In this document: positions 8,182 to 17,418 of the stretch, piece by piece
Layout of the letters: each line of letters starts with the position of its first letter
Position numbering within the stretch: the stretch's first letter is position 1
From: JARRNE01 sp963824085
GTDB lineage: Bacteria; Pseudomonadota; Gammaproteobacteria; Chromatiales; Chromatiaceae
DNA length: 64,000 nucleotides
NCBI GenBank assembly: GCA_963824085.1
Contig: CAWGNT010000015.1
Span: 434,001-498,000 of the forward strand
Direction: 5' to 3'
Translations under genes and position numbers: made by a program
The notes under the pieces: generated by a model
What the model was told of the DNA's origin: nothing
Seen by the model: only the letters and a program-made list of their open reading frames with translations
Database searches by the model: none

Positions 8182-11100
8182 TCAGGGTTGCGGGTCCGAC
8201 GCATCCCGCCGCAGCACCGTCTCGCACGGGCTGCCGAAGGCGGTCAGGCGTTGGATGAGCTGATCGCCCACCAGACTCAGGCCGCCGGTGGCCCAGGCGG
8301 CGGCGCCGTCGATGAGTAGATCGCCCTTGTCGATGGTGGCGTGCGGGTGCCTCAGCGTGCCGTCGACGATGACAAAACGGTCGGCGACGCCGAGCAGGCT
8401 GAGGCCGACCCCGGTGCGTTTGACGGTCTTGAAGCGCAGCTCGATCGCTTCCGTCTCCAGCTTGATGGCGCCGCCGCCGAGCACATTGAGCTTGTCGGTT
8501 TGCAGCGCCAACCCGTGCTTGCTGGTGGCGATGCCGTCGGCGATATCGAACTGCAGCACCGCACATTGGAGGCTGAGGAGGTCCTTGCGGACGCGGATCG
8601 CGCTGAGTTGGGTCGGATTGACGGTGTCGAGCAGCTTGAACACAACGCCCCCGAACGGCAGCTTGGAGGCCTTTCGGTCCAGCTGCCCGGCGCCCAGGAC
8701 CAGCTGCACGCGCCCATCGGCGGAGCGCAGCAGTGCAGGCACTGAGGCACCGACAGCGTTCATGCGCATCTCGATGGCGACGGGTACGCTGGAGAGTGCC
8801 TGCTGATTCTTCGACTTCATCAGCCGCCCCAGGTTGAGCTTGCCCTTGTGGTGCAAGTCGAACTGCCAGTCGGTCTCGCCAGGCCGCAATTCCAGGTCTA
8901 ATGACAGGCCGCCCTCCGCGGCATTGGCGGACAGGACGAGACGCCCGGCGTCGAGGCGCGCATCGAGCGTGCCATGGTCGATGACGAAGTCGCTGAACTC
9001 GACGTTACCTGCGCTCACTTTGAGCGAGCCGTCGAGGGCTTTCAGCCTATCCAACGGCAGCGACTGCGCGTTGCCGGCGTCCGCGCCGGTCGATGCGTCC
9101 GCCCGAGCGGGAGCCGAGTTCGAGTCCGATTTTCCGGCCAGGAATGGGCTGAGGTCCAGCGTGTCAGCGTTCAGATCCGCGTCGATCTGCAAACGCTCGC
9201 CGAGGCCGATGCGAACCTGCCCGGCGACATCACTGCCCGCGCTATTTGCCTTTAGGTCCAGCAGCTCGAGCTGCCCGGCCTGCCCCTGGAGGCGCGCCGT
9301 CGCCGAGAATGGCTGCGCGGGAAGCCCGGGGTGCAATGCCGCCAGGCTCTGCCCGGTGAGCTGCGCTTGGAGTTGGTTTCCCGTCAGGCCGTCGAGTCGG
9401 GCGAGCGTCCCGGTTAAGGTGCCCGTTAGGCCGGTGTCGTCGGCCAGGTTCAGATCGAGCATCAGGTCGCGGCCGGTACGGATGGCGGCGAGCGGCCCCA
9501 AGTGACCGCGGATGCTGAGCCAATGGCGATCGATGCGGGTCTCAGCAGTGACGTCGATCCGCGGCCAGGATCGCCCCCCGGGCAGCAGGTCGGTCAGCGT
9601 CCCGCCCGTCAGCGTCAGGTCGATGGCCTGCCCTGCCCTCGCCAAGCCGGTCTTGAACCTTACCGCCTGGCCGGCGCCGACGTGCAGGTTAGGGCGGTCG
9701 AGCTCGATTGCCGTGGCCCTCTGGCCCCGCTTGGCGGGCGGCAGCAGCCGGACCGATTTGGCCTCCAGGGTGCCGTTCAGGGCACGGATCAGCGCCACAG
9801 GGGTCGCGCCGCTGGCCGCGGCGTCCAGACTCAAACCGACGATGCTGCCGCCCAACTCCGGACCCCGGGCCAGCATCGACCTGGCCTGCGCCAAGTCGAT
9901 GCGATCCGTCTTCAGCTTGAGTTTGAGCGCGGGTACCTTGGGGCCGGCGTCGACGAGCGCGTGGCCGCTGACGGTCAATCCGGGTAGCGTTAGTCTGACC
10001 CCGTCGAGCTGCAGGCGGCCGTCGCGGAGTTTGGCCTGGGCCTGCAGTCCGCGCGTGGTGATCCGCTGCCAGGTCAGGGCCTCGACGGCAAGATCCAGGT
10101 CGGCATCGAGCCGGGTTAGCAATGAGAAGGGCAGCGGCTTTTCGGTCCAGGTCGCGGCCTCAGCCGCCTTGGTTGTCGCCTTGGTTTTGGTTGCGGCGGG
10201 CGCCGAGGTTTCATGTGCGTCGGGCTTAGAAAGTTTGGCCTGCGCGCCGTCCACCAACGTGACCGTCCCGACGTTGAGCTTGCCGCTGAGCAACGCCCGG
10301 GCAGCACCCGATGCCGGCCGCAGCTCGCCGTCGAAGCGACCTTCGGCGAGCGTTGCCTTGATCGCCAGGGCGCCACCTGTTTTGGTCTCCGAAGTCTGGG
10401 CATCGCCTTTCGGCGTGGCGACCGGTGCCAGTTGCAGCGTCGCAGGCCGGTCGCCGAGCTTCCCTGTCATCCGCACGGACCAGGGGCCATGCAATGGGAC
10501 GCTGATCTCGCCATCGCTGACGGTCAGCGGCGCGGGCAGGACATCCGCCTCCGATGATCCGTTGATCGCACTGGCCTGTAGGGTCTGACCGTCCCAGCTC
10601 AGGCCCGTCTCGAGCCGAAAGGGCCCCGCCGGCAGCCCATTGATCCCGGCGATTTTCCCGAGCGGTACCGCCGTCGGCCCATGCACCTGGAGTTTGGCAT
10701 CCAGCCCGGTGGTCTCGAACGGCGCGGGGGCGCTGCCATTGAGTTCGAGGCGGGTCTCGGCACTCTGCGCCTGTATCTGGAAGGGCCAGCGGGCGCCGAT
10801 CGGCGCATCCGCGGCACCCGCGCGAGCGCTCAACGTCAGCGGCGTCTGATTGATCATCAGCTCGGCCTGGAGGACCAAAGGCGCAGCGCCCAGCCCGTCG
10901 AGCTGAAGTCGCGTGATATCGGCGCGTCGCACCGACGCCTTTGGGGACGCAAAGGTGATCTGCGAATCGATGACCTGCACCGTCGGAACCCGAAGGCCGA
11001 TCTTGCCGGCACCCTTGCCTTTGGTGGCACCAAGTTGCCAGTTGCCGCGGCCATCGGCGGTCTTCTCGAGCATCAAGCGCGCACCACGGATCACCAATTG

Positions 11101-11436
11101 GTCGATGCGGACCTGTCGGTGCAACAACGCCCGCAGCTGCCATGTCACATCGACCCGCTCGGCCTCCAGCAGGTGCGGCCCCAGCGTCGGGTCGGTGTCC
11201 CAGTCCGGATTCGACACCCGCAGTCCGTTCAGCACGATCGACAGGCCCGGCCGTGGATGCAACAACCAGCCGAGCGCCACGCCGTCGATCGCGACCGACC
11301 GCCCAAGGGCCTCGCCCGCCGCGGCCTCCAGTTCCGCCTTATGCGCCTGCAGATAGAACGGTAGATAGCCGATGGCGCCCGCCAAAAGCAAACACACCGA
11401 CAGTAGCAGCCAGGCAAGAACGCGTAGGGTTTTCAT
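8182..11436 (-). CDS. AsmA-family envelope protein
   Basis: This 1084-residue protein has one N-terminal membrane anchor (about 5-28, LAWLLLSVCLLLAGAIGYLPF), then the AsmA N-terminal signature (GRSVAIDGVALGWLLHPRPG, LNGLRVSNPDW). Long beta-rich sequence follows, with repeated short L-x-L-x-L strands, and a C-terminal AsmA-like region at about 700-1060. An Ala/Thr/Lys-rich linker lies near 405-430. AsmA-like proteins span the periplasm as repeating-beta-groove proteins and take part in outer-membrane lipid homeostasis. The gene stands alone on the minus strand, with no envelope partner beside it. The G+C-rich opposite strand also has long open frames, which I regard as shadows. Confidence 0.88.
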   Translation of the reverse strand: MKTLRVLAWLLLSVCLLLAGAIGYLPFYLQAHKAELEAAAGEALGRSVAIDGVALGWLLHPRPGLSIVLNGLRVSNPDWDTDPTLGPHLLEAERVDVTWQLRALLHRQVRIDQLVIRGARLMLEKTADGRGNWQLGATKGKGAGKIGLRVPTVQVIDSQITFASPKASVRRADITRLQLDGLGAAPLVLQAELMINQTPLTLSARAGAADAPIGARWPFQIQAQSAETRLELNGSAPAPFETTGLDAKLQVHGPTAVPLGKIAGINGLPAGPFRLETGLSWDGQTLQASAINGSSEADVLPAPLTVSDGEISVPLHGPWSVRMTGKLGDRPATLQLAPVATPKGDAQTSETKTGGALAIKATLAEGRFDGELRPASGAARALLSGKLNVGTVTLVDGAQAKLSKPDAHETSAPAATKTKATTKAAEAATWTEKPLPFSLLTRLDADLDLAVEALTWQRITTRGLQAQAKLRDGRLQLDGVRLTLPGLTVSGHALVDAGPKVPALKLKLKTDRIDLAQARSMLARGPELGGSIVGLSLDAAASGATPVALIRALNGTLEAKSVRLLPPAKRGQRATAIELDRPNLHVGAGQAVRFKTGLARAGQAIDLTLTGGTLTDLLPGGRSWPRIDVTAETRIDRHWLSIRGHLGPLAAIRTGRDLMLDLNLADDTGLTGTLTGTLARLDGLTGNQLQAQLTGQSLAALHPGLPAQPFSATARLQGQAGQLELLDLKANSAGSDVAGQVRIGLGERLQIDADLNADTLDLSPFLAGKSDSNSAPARADASTGADAGNAQSLPLDRLKALDGSLKVSAGNVEFSDFVIDHGTLDARLDAGRLVLSANAAEGGLSLDLELRPGETDWQFDLHHKGKLNLGRLMKSKNQQALSSVPVAIEMRMNAVGASVPALLRSADGRVQLVLGAGQLDRKASKLPFGGVVFKLLDTVNPTQLSAIRVRKDLLSLQCAVLQFDIADGIATSKHGLALQTDKLNVLGGGAIKLETEAIELRFKTVKRTGVGLSLLGVADRFVIVDGTLRHPHATIDKGDLLIDGAAAWATGGLSLVGDQLIQRLTAFGSPCETVLRRDASDPQP

Positions 11437-12112
11437 TCAGTGGTGTAGGACAACTGAAGACGGATCATCGTTGGGCCGATTGGGCGGAGGAAGTCTAAGT
11501 CTGCCGCATCGCTCAAAGTTGCGATTGATATTTCACGAAAGCTTCCACTCATCGGACTCGATCTGTGCGCCGGCCTAAGGCAATGGGCGGTCAGGGCGCA
11601 TTACCTGATGCCGAGGCATGCGCAACCGATCACCCAGAAACGACATCTGCACGGCCGCGGGGGATGCGTCCCGCGTAGTCCCCAGCAAGGCGCAATGAGG
11701 CGCACTCGGCATTCTATTTCAGCGAGTTGCAACTCAGCCAGAGTGCCGTGCGGGGCGGCATCCGTAGACATGGAGGGCGTTGCTTTCAGGTCCGCTGCTG
11801 TCGGCAGTCGTGTGGACAGCGGACGCCCGCTCAATGCGCTGGGCCACACACGAAGATAGGGAGTACGGTCCGCTGCCTTGACATCACGGCGCACGATGTC
11901 CTGGGATCGCTGAGCAGACAAGATGTCGATCAAGTCGAAATCAACGCCCTGCTACTGCTGGCGGCCATAACCGGACATAAGGCCAGAAACGAAGAATCTC
12001 GCTGAACGAATTCCTGATCGAGCGACGAAACCAGAGACCTCTCCGTTCTCTCAGACCTCCCGTGCTTCTCACGGACCTTAAGCCGCGACATACGACGCAC
12101 ACCGATATCCGA
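11437..12112. other. 676-base gap with no supported gene
   Basis: I see no recognisable gene, RNA or repeat. A plus-strand open frame ending at 12005 has a short stretch that could be protein (LDITAHDVLGSLSRQDVD), but it lacks a ribosome binding site and its N-terminal half is implausible, so I do not call it. Confidence 0.5.
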
Positions 12113-12724
12113 TCACCGCCATAGCCGGCCGATTTTCCCCGCAGTGGTAGCCGAGAACAGGATCGGCGGCATGAAACGATACTGTCCGTTGACCGTGATC
12201 TGAATCCTGTCCTGGTCCCCCGTGCTGCCCGGATCGGCGCTCGGGAAGCCGTTGAACACGTCGTCCGGCGTGTGATCGTTGTTGTGCAAACCGCAACCGT
12301 GAATCAGCTCATGGAAGGCAATGACTTTCATCACCCCGACTCCTGTCGGCCGCTGCCCACGGGGCGTGTTGATCATCGGCTGGTTCGGAAGAAACATGAA
12401 AGCCTTCTCGATCGGGCCGTTCGGCCGACTTATCAGCAGTGTGCTGCCATGCAACGCTCTGCCGTTCACCGTCGTCTGGTGGCTGCCCGAGTAGTTGAAC
12501 GCGACGGCGCCGTTGGCGGTGGCGATGCTGATATTCGCACCTCCAGTATCCGTTGGCGCCTGATCGGTCTGGACATAGGTAACGCCCAGCCTATGTTGGA
12601 CAGAGACGGTGTTGAATTCGCGCACGGCGTCTTGCACCGCCGTCAGCCACTGCCCGCTCACAGCGCTCAGGTAGAAGGCGAGCTGGTGGGTCTGCTTCAC
12701 GCTGTCAATCCACGAGTTGGGCAT
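12113..12724 (-). CDS. Putative zinc metallopeptidase (HELIHGCGLHN motif)
   Basis: This 203-residue protein is of unrecognised family. Near its C-terminal third it carries FHELIHGCGLHNNDH. This keeps the HExxHxxG core of metzincin-type zinc peptidases, but at the usual third-ligand position (the His of HExxHxxGxxH) there is Asn, with His one residue earlier and another three residues later. The upstream region (TGGANISIATANGAVAFNYS) is compatible with the beta sheet of such folds. No signal peptide or membrane segment is seen. I start at ATG 12724 (AAGAAGGCTAAGG upstream); the frame is open further up to 12940, but that extension looks non-coding. A peptidase activity is an inference from the motif. 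Confidence 0.6.
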   Translation of the reverse strand: MPNSWIDSVKQTHQLAFYLSAVSGQWLTAVQDAVREFNTVSVQHRLGVTYVQTDQAPTDTGGANISIATANGAVAFNYSGSHQTTVNGRALHGSTLLISRPNGPIEKAFMFLPNQPMINTPRGQRPTGVGVMKVIAFHELIHGCGLHNNDHTPDDVFNGFPSADPGSTGDQDRIQITVNGQYRFMPPILFSATTAGKIGRLWR

Positions 12725-13849
12725 AGCCTTAGCCTTCTTGCGATGAGATGAGGGCAAGGAGAAGGCCAGCGATTCGACCGGCCCGGTGCAGCGCATCCGC
12801 CTCGAATGATGGCACGGTGCGGGACAGTGCACCAAATGCGGCGGCCCCGCATCGAGGGAATGGGTTACGATCTCGCCCGGCAGATCGCGCGCGCCGTTTC
12901 GACTCGAGGCGCGAATTGGATTGAGCCGAGTTTCGTCCAAGATCAGCGTCTCCGGGCTCTCGGGGGAAGCCGCCTGGTCTATGTTTGGGGCAGTCAGCGC
13001 GCCGATATGTCGTCGAACTACTCCGCCATGCAGAGCTTGTTGAGAAGTCGTCCATGCCGGCCGTCAGGCATTGGCCGCGGTCGCCGACGCGGGCGTTCGC
13101 GCTCAGAGCGGTCACCGGCAACCGCAGCGGGATCGCAGCCATGCTCGATGGCGCCCAAGGGGCCGCAGCCAGGCGCCGCGGCCCCCGGTAGGCTCTGGCG
13201 CGGGTGCGCCGCCGCCCTGACCCCGGAGCGGAGCCAACCGGGACACGAGAAGCTGTCGCGATGACGACGGCGCGGGGATGACCTGGAGTCTCGAGAGCGT
13301 CCCGTGTTCGGCGACACTGCGATTCCGGCCAGCGCAACCCCGGCGCCTGCCCGAGGCCTGTCAACGTTCGGCGTCGTGAGACGGGCGGCGCAGTGGGGGT
13401 CCGGCCCCCCAACTCCCAGGTGGCGGGTGCCCCTGATTCCCTCGTCCTTCTTGCCGGAATGCCGCTCGCCAATATCGCGTTCACGGTCATTACACTGGAC
13501 GTCGCGGCGGACTTCCAACACAGCGATCACGCTGGCTCGCCGTGCCGACCGGCCTTGCATCACGCGAAATCCGACTAAGTGAGTAGGTCAACAGTAGCCG
13601 TTGTGAACGAACGCTACTTCCAGGGCGTCTCGCGCCCCTACGTGGTCCGCTCCCGGGAGGCGGTGCTGCGCTTCAGCGCCGACACCCCAGAGGCGCTCCG
13701 TTATGTCGCCTCATGCCGGGAGGACAGGCGGATGCGGGTCATCGCCGAGCTGCCCATACCGCCGGGCCTCGCTGCACGTATCGCGGCCGAGTGCCGGACG
13801 CTCGCTCATTTATCTCGGAAAGCGCGGGCAAGTCCGCACCCACCGCCGA
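12725..13849. other. 1.1-kb region with no secure gene
   Basis: Several overlapping open frames exist on both strands but have the composition of G+C-rich chance frames. The best is on the plus strand from a GTG at 13601 (NERYFQGVSRPYVVRSREAV, then EALRYVASCREDRRMRVIAE). It reads like protein for about 75 residues, then loses that character and runs 200 bases into the convergent regulator gene. It may be the remnant of a decayed gene; I could not name it. Confidence 0.4.
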
Positions 13850-15556
13850 CTACTTCGGCAGTCCGGCGGCTCTCAGGGCTTCCAATAGCCTGTCGTGCAT
13901 CCGCGGATCTCGGAAGGGGAACGCAAAATCTAACCTTGCGAGCGAAAGACCTGGGCTCGCGACCAGCAGCTCCACGGCTTCCCATCCCGCCAGGTCGCGG
14001 TGGCCCGCCCAGTCAAGGGCGGCGGCGTTCCACATGCGCGCCCGTAGGTAACCCGGATTGACGCCCAGCACGCGCTGGAAGGTGGCTGCCGCGTCGTCGT
14101 ACCTCCCCTGCACGAATCGAATCTCGCCGAGGATCTCCAGATACGAGGCCGGCGGCGTCGGATTCAGGCGCATCGCCCGGTCCAACGCGGCGAGAGCCTT
14201 TCCGGGGCGGCCGGCATAGCTCAGCGTCCAGGCCAACAGTGCATAAGCATCCGCGTAGCTCGGGTCCGCCGCGATCGCACGCTCGGCAGCCTCGATGGCC
14301 CGCGCGTGCTGGCGCCGAAAGAGCGCGACCTGGCCCGTGACGAAGTGCACCTGCGGGAGCGAGGGATTCATGGTCTCGGCCCTTTCCGCCTGCTCTGCCG
14401 CCACCTCCAGGGACCGCTCCGGGGTCGGGGTCCAACCGTCGATGGCCTCACGGGAATAGGTCAGCGCGAGGCCGGCGTAGGCACGCGCGAACGTCGGATC
14501 CAGCTCGATGGCCCGTTCGAAGTGACGCCGGGCGGACAGATTGTCCGCCTCGTTACGTCTCCCATGCTCCTCGAAGCCGCGGAGGTACTCGTCGTAGGCT
14601 GCGACGCTCGCCGTCGGGCGACTGGCGAGATAGGCCCGTTCGGAGGGGGCGATCTGCACTTTGAGCGCTGCGATGACCGCCGCCGTGAGCGCGTCCTGAA
14701 GGTCGAAGACGTCGTCTATCCGACCGCTGTAGCGCTCGCCCCAGACCGCCCGCTGCACCGCGGCCTCGATAAGTTGGACATTGATCCGCAGGGTCTCCCC
14801 CTGGCGCTGCACGCTGCCGACGATCAGGTAATCGACGTCTGGAGCGGGAGGAAACTGTGCGTTTCCGGTTCCACCGACATCGCCGGCAGACGCGGGGCCC
14901 AGCCTGATAACGACCAGTCCGCGAAGCTTGGAGAGATCGGTGATAAGGTCCGCCGTGATGCCGTTGGCAAAGTAGTTCTGCTCCGGAACCGCGCCCAGGT
15001 TCTCGAACGGGGTGATGGCTACCGCCGGCTTGGCGGACAGCCGATGGGATTCTTCCGGCAGTACGTCACCGCGTTCCCAACGGCCCCACAGGAACACTGC
15101 AAGCGCGAGAAAGGCGGCCACTGCTAGCGCCACGGCCAACGAGATCCTCCGCAGCCGATTCGGGCGTTCGGCCGATTTCGCCCCAAGCGAAGCGGCGCTG
15201 CCACCCGCGACGACTTCGCCGATCGGCAGCACTTCGGCGATGAGGCGGTAACCGCTCTTCGGAAGCGTCTCGATGACCCTGGGCCGGCGTGCGTCATCGC
15301 CCAGTGCACGACGGAGCTTCGCGATGGCATTGGTCACGGAATCCTCGGTGACTATCCTCCCGAGCCAGATCTGCTCCTCCAGCTCGTCCCGACTCACGGC
15401 CCGACCGGCCTGCCGGGCCAGGTACACGAGCACCTGCATCGCCTTGGCCTCCAGCCGCTGCTCACGCCCTTCGCGGTATACCCGAAGTAGCGACGGCTCG
15501 ACGCGGTATCCGGCGATTTCGAACGCAGATACGTCGGTGAGGGAATGTTCGTTCAA
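13850..15556 (-). CDS. CadC/ToxR-like membrane transcription regulator with TPR repeats
   Basis: This 568-residue protein has an N-terminal OmpR-type winged helix at about 10-110 (SRDELEEQIWLGRIVTEDSV, then LRRALGDDARRPRVIETLPK, SGYRL). One transmembrane helix follows at about 138-160. A FlgO-like domain comes next at about 175-300 (KPAVAITPFENLGAVPEQNY), then tetratricopeptide repeats to the end (ARRHFERAIELDPTFARAYA; AIEAAERAIAADPSYADAYA). The start is a TTG at 15556 with GAGG eight bases upstream. The architecture is that of one-component regulators that bind DNA in the cytoplasm and sense in the periplasm. It is divergent from the AhpD-like and DsrE-like genes, which are plausible targets (inference). 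Confidence 0.88.
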   Translation of the reverse strand: MNEHSLTDVSAFEIAGYRVEPSLLRVYREGREQRLEAKAMQVLVYLARQAGRAVSRDELEEQIWLGRIVTEDSVTNAIAKLRRALGDDARRPRVIETLPKSGYRLIAEVLPIGEVVAGGSAASLGAKSAERPNRLRRISLAVALAVAAFLALAVFLWGRWERGDVLPEESHRLSAKPAVAITPFENLGAVPEQNYFANGITADLITDLSKLRGLVVIRLGPASAGDVGGTGNAQFPPAPDVDYLIVGSVQRQGETLRINVQLIEAAVQRAVWGERYSGRIDDVFDLQDALTAAVIAALKVQIAPSERAYLASRPTASVAAYDEYLRGFEEHGRRNEADNLSARRHFERAIELDPTFARAYAGLALTYSREAIDGWTPTPERSLEVAAEQAERAETMNPSLPQVHFVTGQVALFRRQHARAIEAAERAIAADPSYADAYALLAWTLSYAGRPGKALAALDRAMRLNPTPPASYLEILGEIRFVQGRYDDAAATFQRVLGVNPGYLRARMWNAAALDWAGHRDLAGWEAVELLVASPGLSLARLDFAFPFRDPRMHDRLLEALRAAGLPK

Positions 15557-15786
15557 CTGCGACGCCTCTCGGGGAACACGCCAAGCATCCGCCGCGTCGG
15601 AATCTTTTCAGAAGGAAAGCGGAGTTACGTCGGCACTTTGTTTGAGCATAGCGCTATCTTCTTAAGCGGCAACGCCCCGACCGCGGCGGTCACGCAGGCC
15701 CCGATAGCCGACACGCGCTATCGGCCCGACCCGACGCATGGAGGGCGGGGCCGTGCTCGACGCCAACCCACCCGGAGGTGCAGGAG

Positions 15787-16185
15787 ATGAACCACATGAC
15801 GACATTGATTCCAGCAGCAGTGCTCGCCTTTGCCGCGACCGCAGCCATGGCACAGGATCCCCCGAAGTTCTACAGGGATACCTATCCAGCACACGCTCTC
15901 GCGTCCCGGATGGCCGCTGAGGCCGTTTTGGTGGACGACCATGCCAAGCTCGGCGCCAAGACGCGGGAGCTCATCGCATTGGGTGTCGCAGCCCAAATCC
16001 CCTGTGCATACTGCATATACGTCCACGACAAGCGCGCCCGTGCGGCGGGGGCGAGCGAGGAGGAAGTCCGCGAAGCCGTCGCAGCGGCTGCCCACGTGCG
16101 CCACTGGAGCACCGTTCTAAACGGCATGGCTTATGACCTAGACGCCTTCAAGGCGGAGGTCGATGCCATGGTGGCATCAGACTAG
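15787..16185 (+). CDS. Exported AhpD-like (carboxymuconolactone decarboxylase family) protein
   Basis: This 132-residue protein has a Sec signal peptide (MTTLIPAAVLAFAATAAMAQ) and an AhpD-like domain. The redox centre PCAYCIYVHDKRARAAGAS keeps the C-x-x-C-x-x-x-H pattern of alkylhydroperoxidase D. The helices around ELIALGVAAQ and EEVREAVAAAAHVRH fit the family. Export is unusual for this family, whose best known members are cytoplasmic. Start: ATG 15787 with GGAGG nine bases upstream; ATG 15796 with its own AGGAG is nearly as good, and the mature protein is the same. It lies 153 bases before a DsrE-like exported protein. A thiol-redox or peroxide role is the family expectation. Confidence 0.82.
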   Translation: MNHMTTLIPAAVLAFAATAAMAQDPPKFYRDTYPAHALASRMAAEAVLVDDHAKLGAKTRELIALGVAAQIPCAYCIYVHDKRARAAGASEEEVREAVAAAAHVRHWSTVLNGMAYDLDAFKAEVDAMVASD

Positions 16186-16338
16186 CCCAGCACGATTGGT
16201 GCGGCGGACGGCGGATCCATACTGTCTCAGAAAGCGAAGCAGCCTTCGCTCTCTGGGCGAGACGCGGGTCAGAGATCCGTACGCCCAACACCCGGGCGCC
16301 CGGTCGAGCGCCCAGGAAGAAACCTGGAGGACGAGATC

Positions 16339-16782
16339 ATGAAAGCGAAATCGACGGTAGCAGGGTGCTTGCTCGCCCTGCTCCTGATTGCTCTGGCTAC
16401 CCCGGTCTGGGCCGATGAGCCCTCGGACAACTGGGAGAAGGTGGTTTTCCACCTCGATGATGCCGCCAATGCGCGCTGGGCCTTGATGGTCGCCCGGTCG
16501 TACTTGGACGACAGTCCAAAGGCGAAGATCGTCTTCGTCGCCTACGGTCCGGGCATCGACTTCCTGATGGAGGGTGCGACGGACAAGCCCGGTAACCCTT
16601 ACGCCGACAGGGTCCGGGAACTGGTCGACAGGGGCGTGCAGTTTCGCGTCTGCGCGGCGACCCTCAAGGCGAGGGGAATTCCCAAGGGAGATCTCCTCGA
16701 AACGGTGGCAGTGGTTCCCTCGGGCATCTCCGAGATCGCGCGGTTGCAGCTCAAGGAAGGATACGCCTACCTGAAACCATAG
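16339..16782 (+). CDS. Exported DsrE-like protein
   Basis: This 147-residue protein has a signal peptide (about 1-25, ending TPVWA) and a DsrE/DsrF-like fold (NWEKVVFHLDDAANARWALM, KIVFVAYGPGIDFL, VQFRVCAATLKARGI). Members with this layout are small alpha/beta proteins related to sulfur-relay subunits. Here one Cys in FRVCAATL sits where the family often has a conserved Cys. A strong ribosome binding site (TGGAGG) lies ten bases before the ATG. Its neighbours on the same strand and on the divergent strand suggest a small periplasmic redox or sulfur response. The partner is unknown. Confidence 0.8.
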   Translation: MKAKSTVAGCLLALLLIALATPVWADEPSDNWEKVVFHLDDAANARWALMVARSYLDDSPKAKIVFVAYGPGIDFLMEGATDKPGNPYADRVRELVDRGVQFRVCAATLKARGIPKGDLLETVAVVPSGISEIARLQLKEGYAYLKP

Positions 16783-17418
16783 CGAGACGCCCGCACCGCC
16801 AGCGTTTGCATCGGACAGGGAGCAGTACTGCCGGCCCGGCGCCTCGGCGCCGGGGATCTCGAGGCTGAGCTCGAACGGACGGATACCGATAGGAAATTCA
16901 ACCGCCCCTGCCAGCCACGGGGCGGTCACGAGGCATCGCCGTCGTCGCGAGGGATCTTGTGGGAGGGTCCCCGGGCGCGCCGAGCAGATGAAGGGAGGCA
17001 GCAGGCAGACGCGAGGTATGGCGCGGTTGCACCGATACTCTGAGGAGACGGCGTTTACCCGAAAAGGCGCTGGTCAAACTCGAAGTCGGGCGTGGGCTGA
17101 ACGATAGGGTCCCAGTCCTGCGTCGGCTCGGGAACGTTGTCCCATGACGCCGTGGAGCCTGCATGGAACGCATTTACGGCGTGTCTCGACGACCCGTACC
17201 CGACCCCTGGCCCGCAGCTGAGGCGTAGCGCTAATCGCCTCCCGCAATAACAATCGCGGTGTGGCAGAAGCCGGCGCACCCACGCCGTTCGCTAGCGATG
17301 CCAACGTCCAGCGCAGATTCTTGCTCTCGCCGCGCACTCGTAGGGCCGACAATCCGCCGGAAAGGGCTGGCCGTAATGCAAAATGACTTGGATCACGCCG
17401 GCTTCGATCGGCCAGCCC
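16783..17418. other. 636-base gap between DsrE-like gene and dnaJ
   Basis: No gene is called. The stretch contains a diverged copy of the ATGGATGTATTCACGGCG repeat (listed separately). A short minus-strand open frame, 17055-17279, ends in a protein-like tail (QPTPDFEFDQRLFG) that could be the end of a lost gene. I do not recognise it. Confidence 0.45.
17146..17207. repeat. ATGGATGTATTCACGGCG repeat, diverged partial copy
   Basis: GACGCCGTGGAGCCTGCATG and the following ATTTACGGCGTGTCTCGACG match the core and right arm of the copies at 44498-44586 and 63550-63651, ending in the same CCCGTACCCGACCCC-type arm. The left arm is not clear, so this is a partial or old copy. Confidence 0.55.

Noticed and set aside
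8834..10588. Long plus-strand open frames opposite the AsmA-like gene
   Set aside because: They mirror the codon pattern of a G+C-rich gene on the other strand, lack ribosome binding sites and have no family features.
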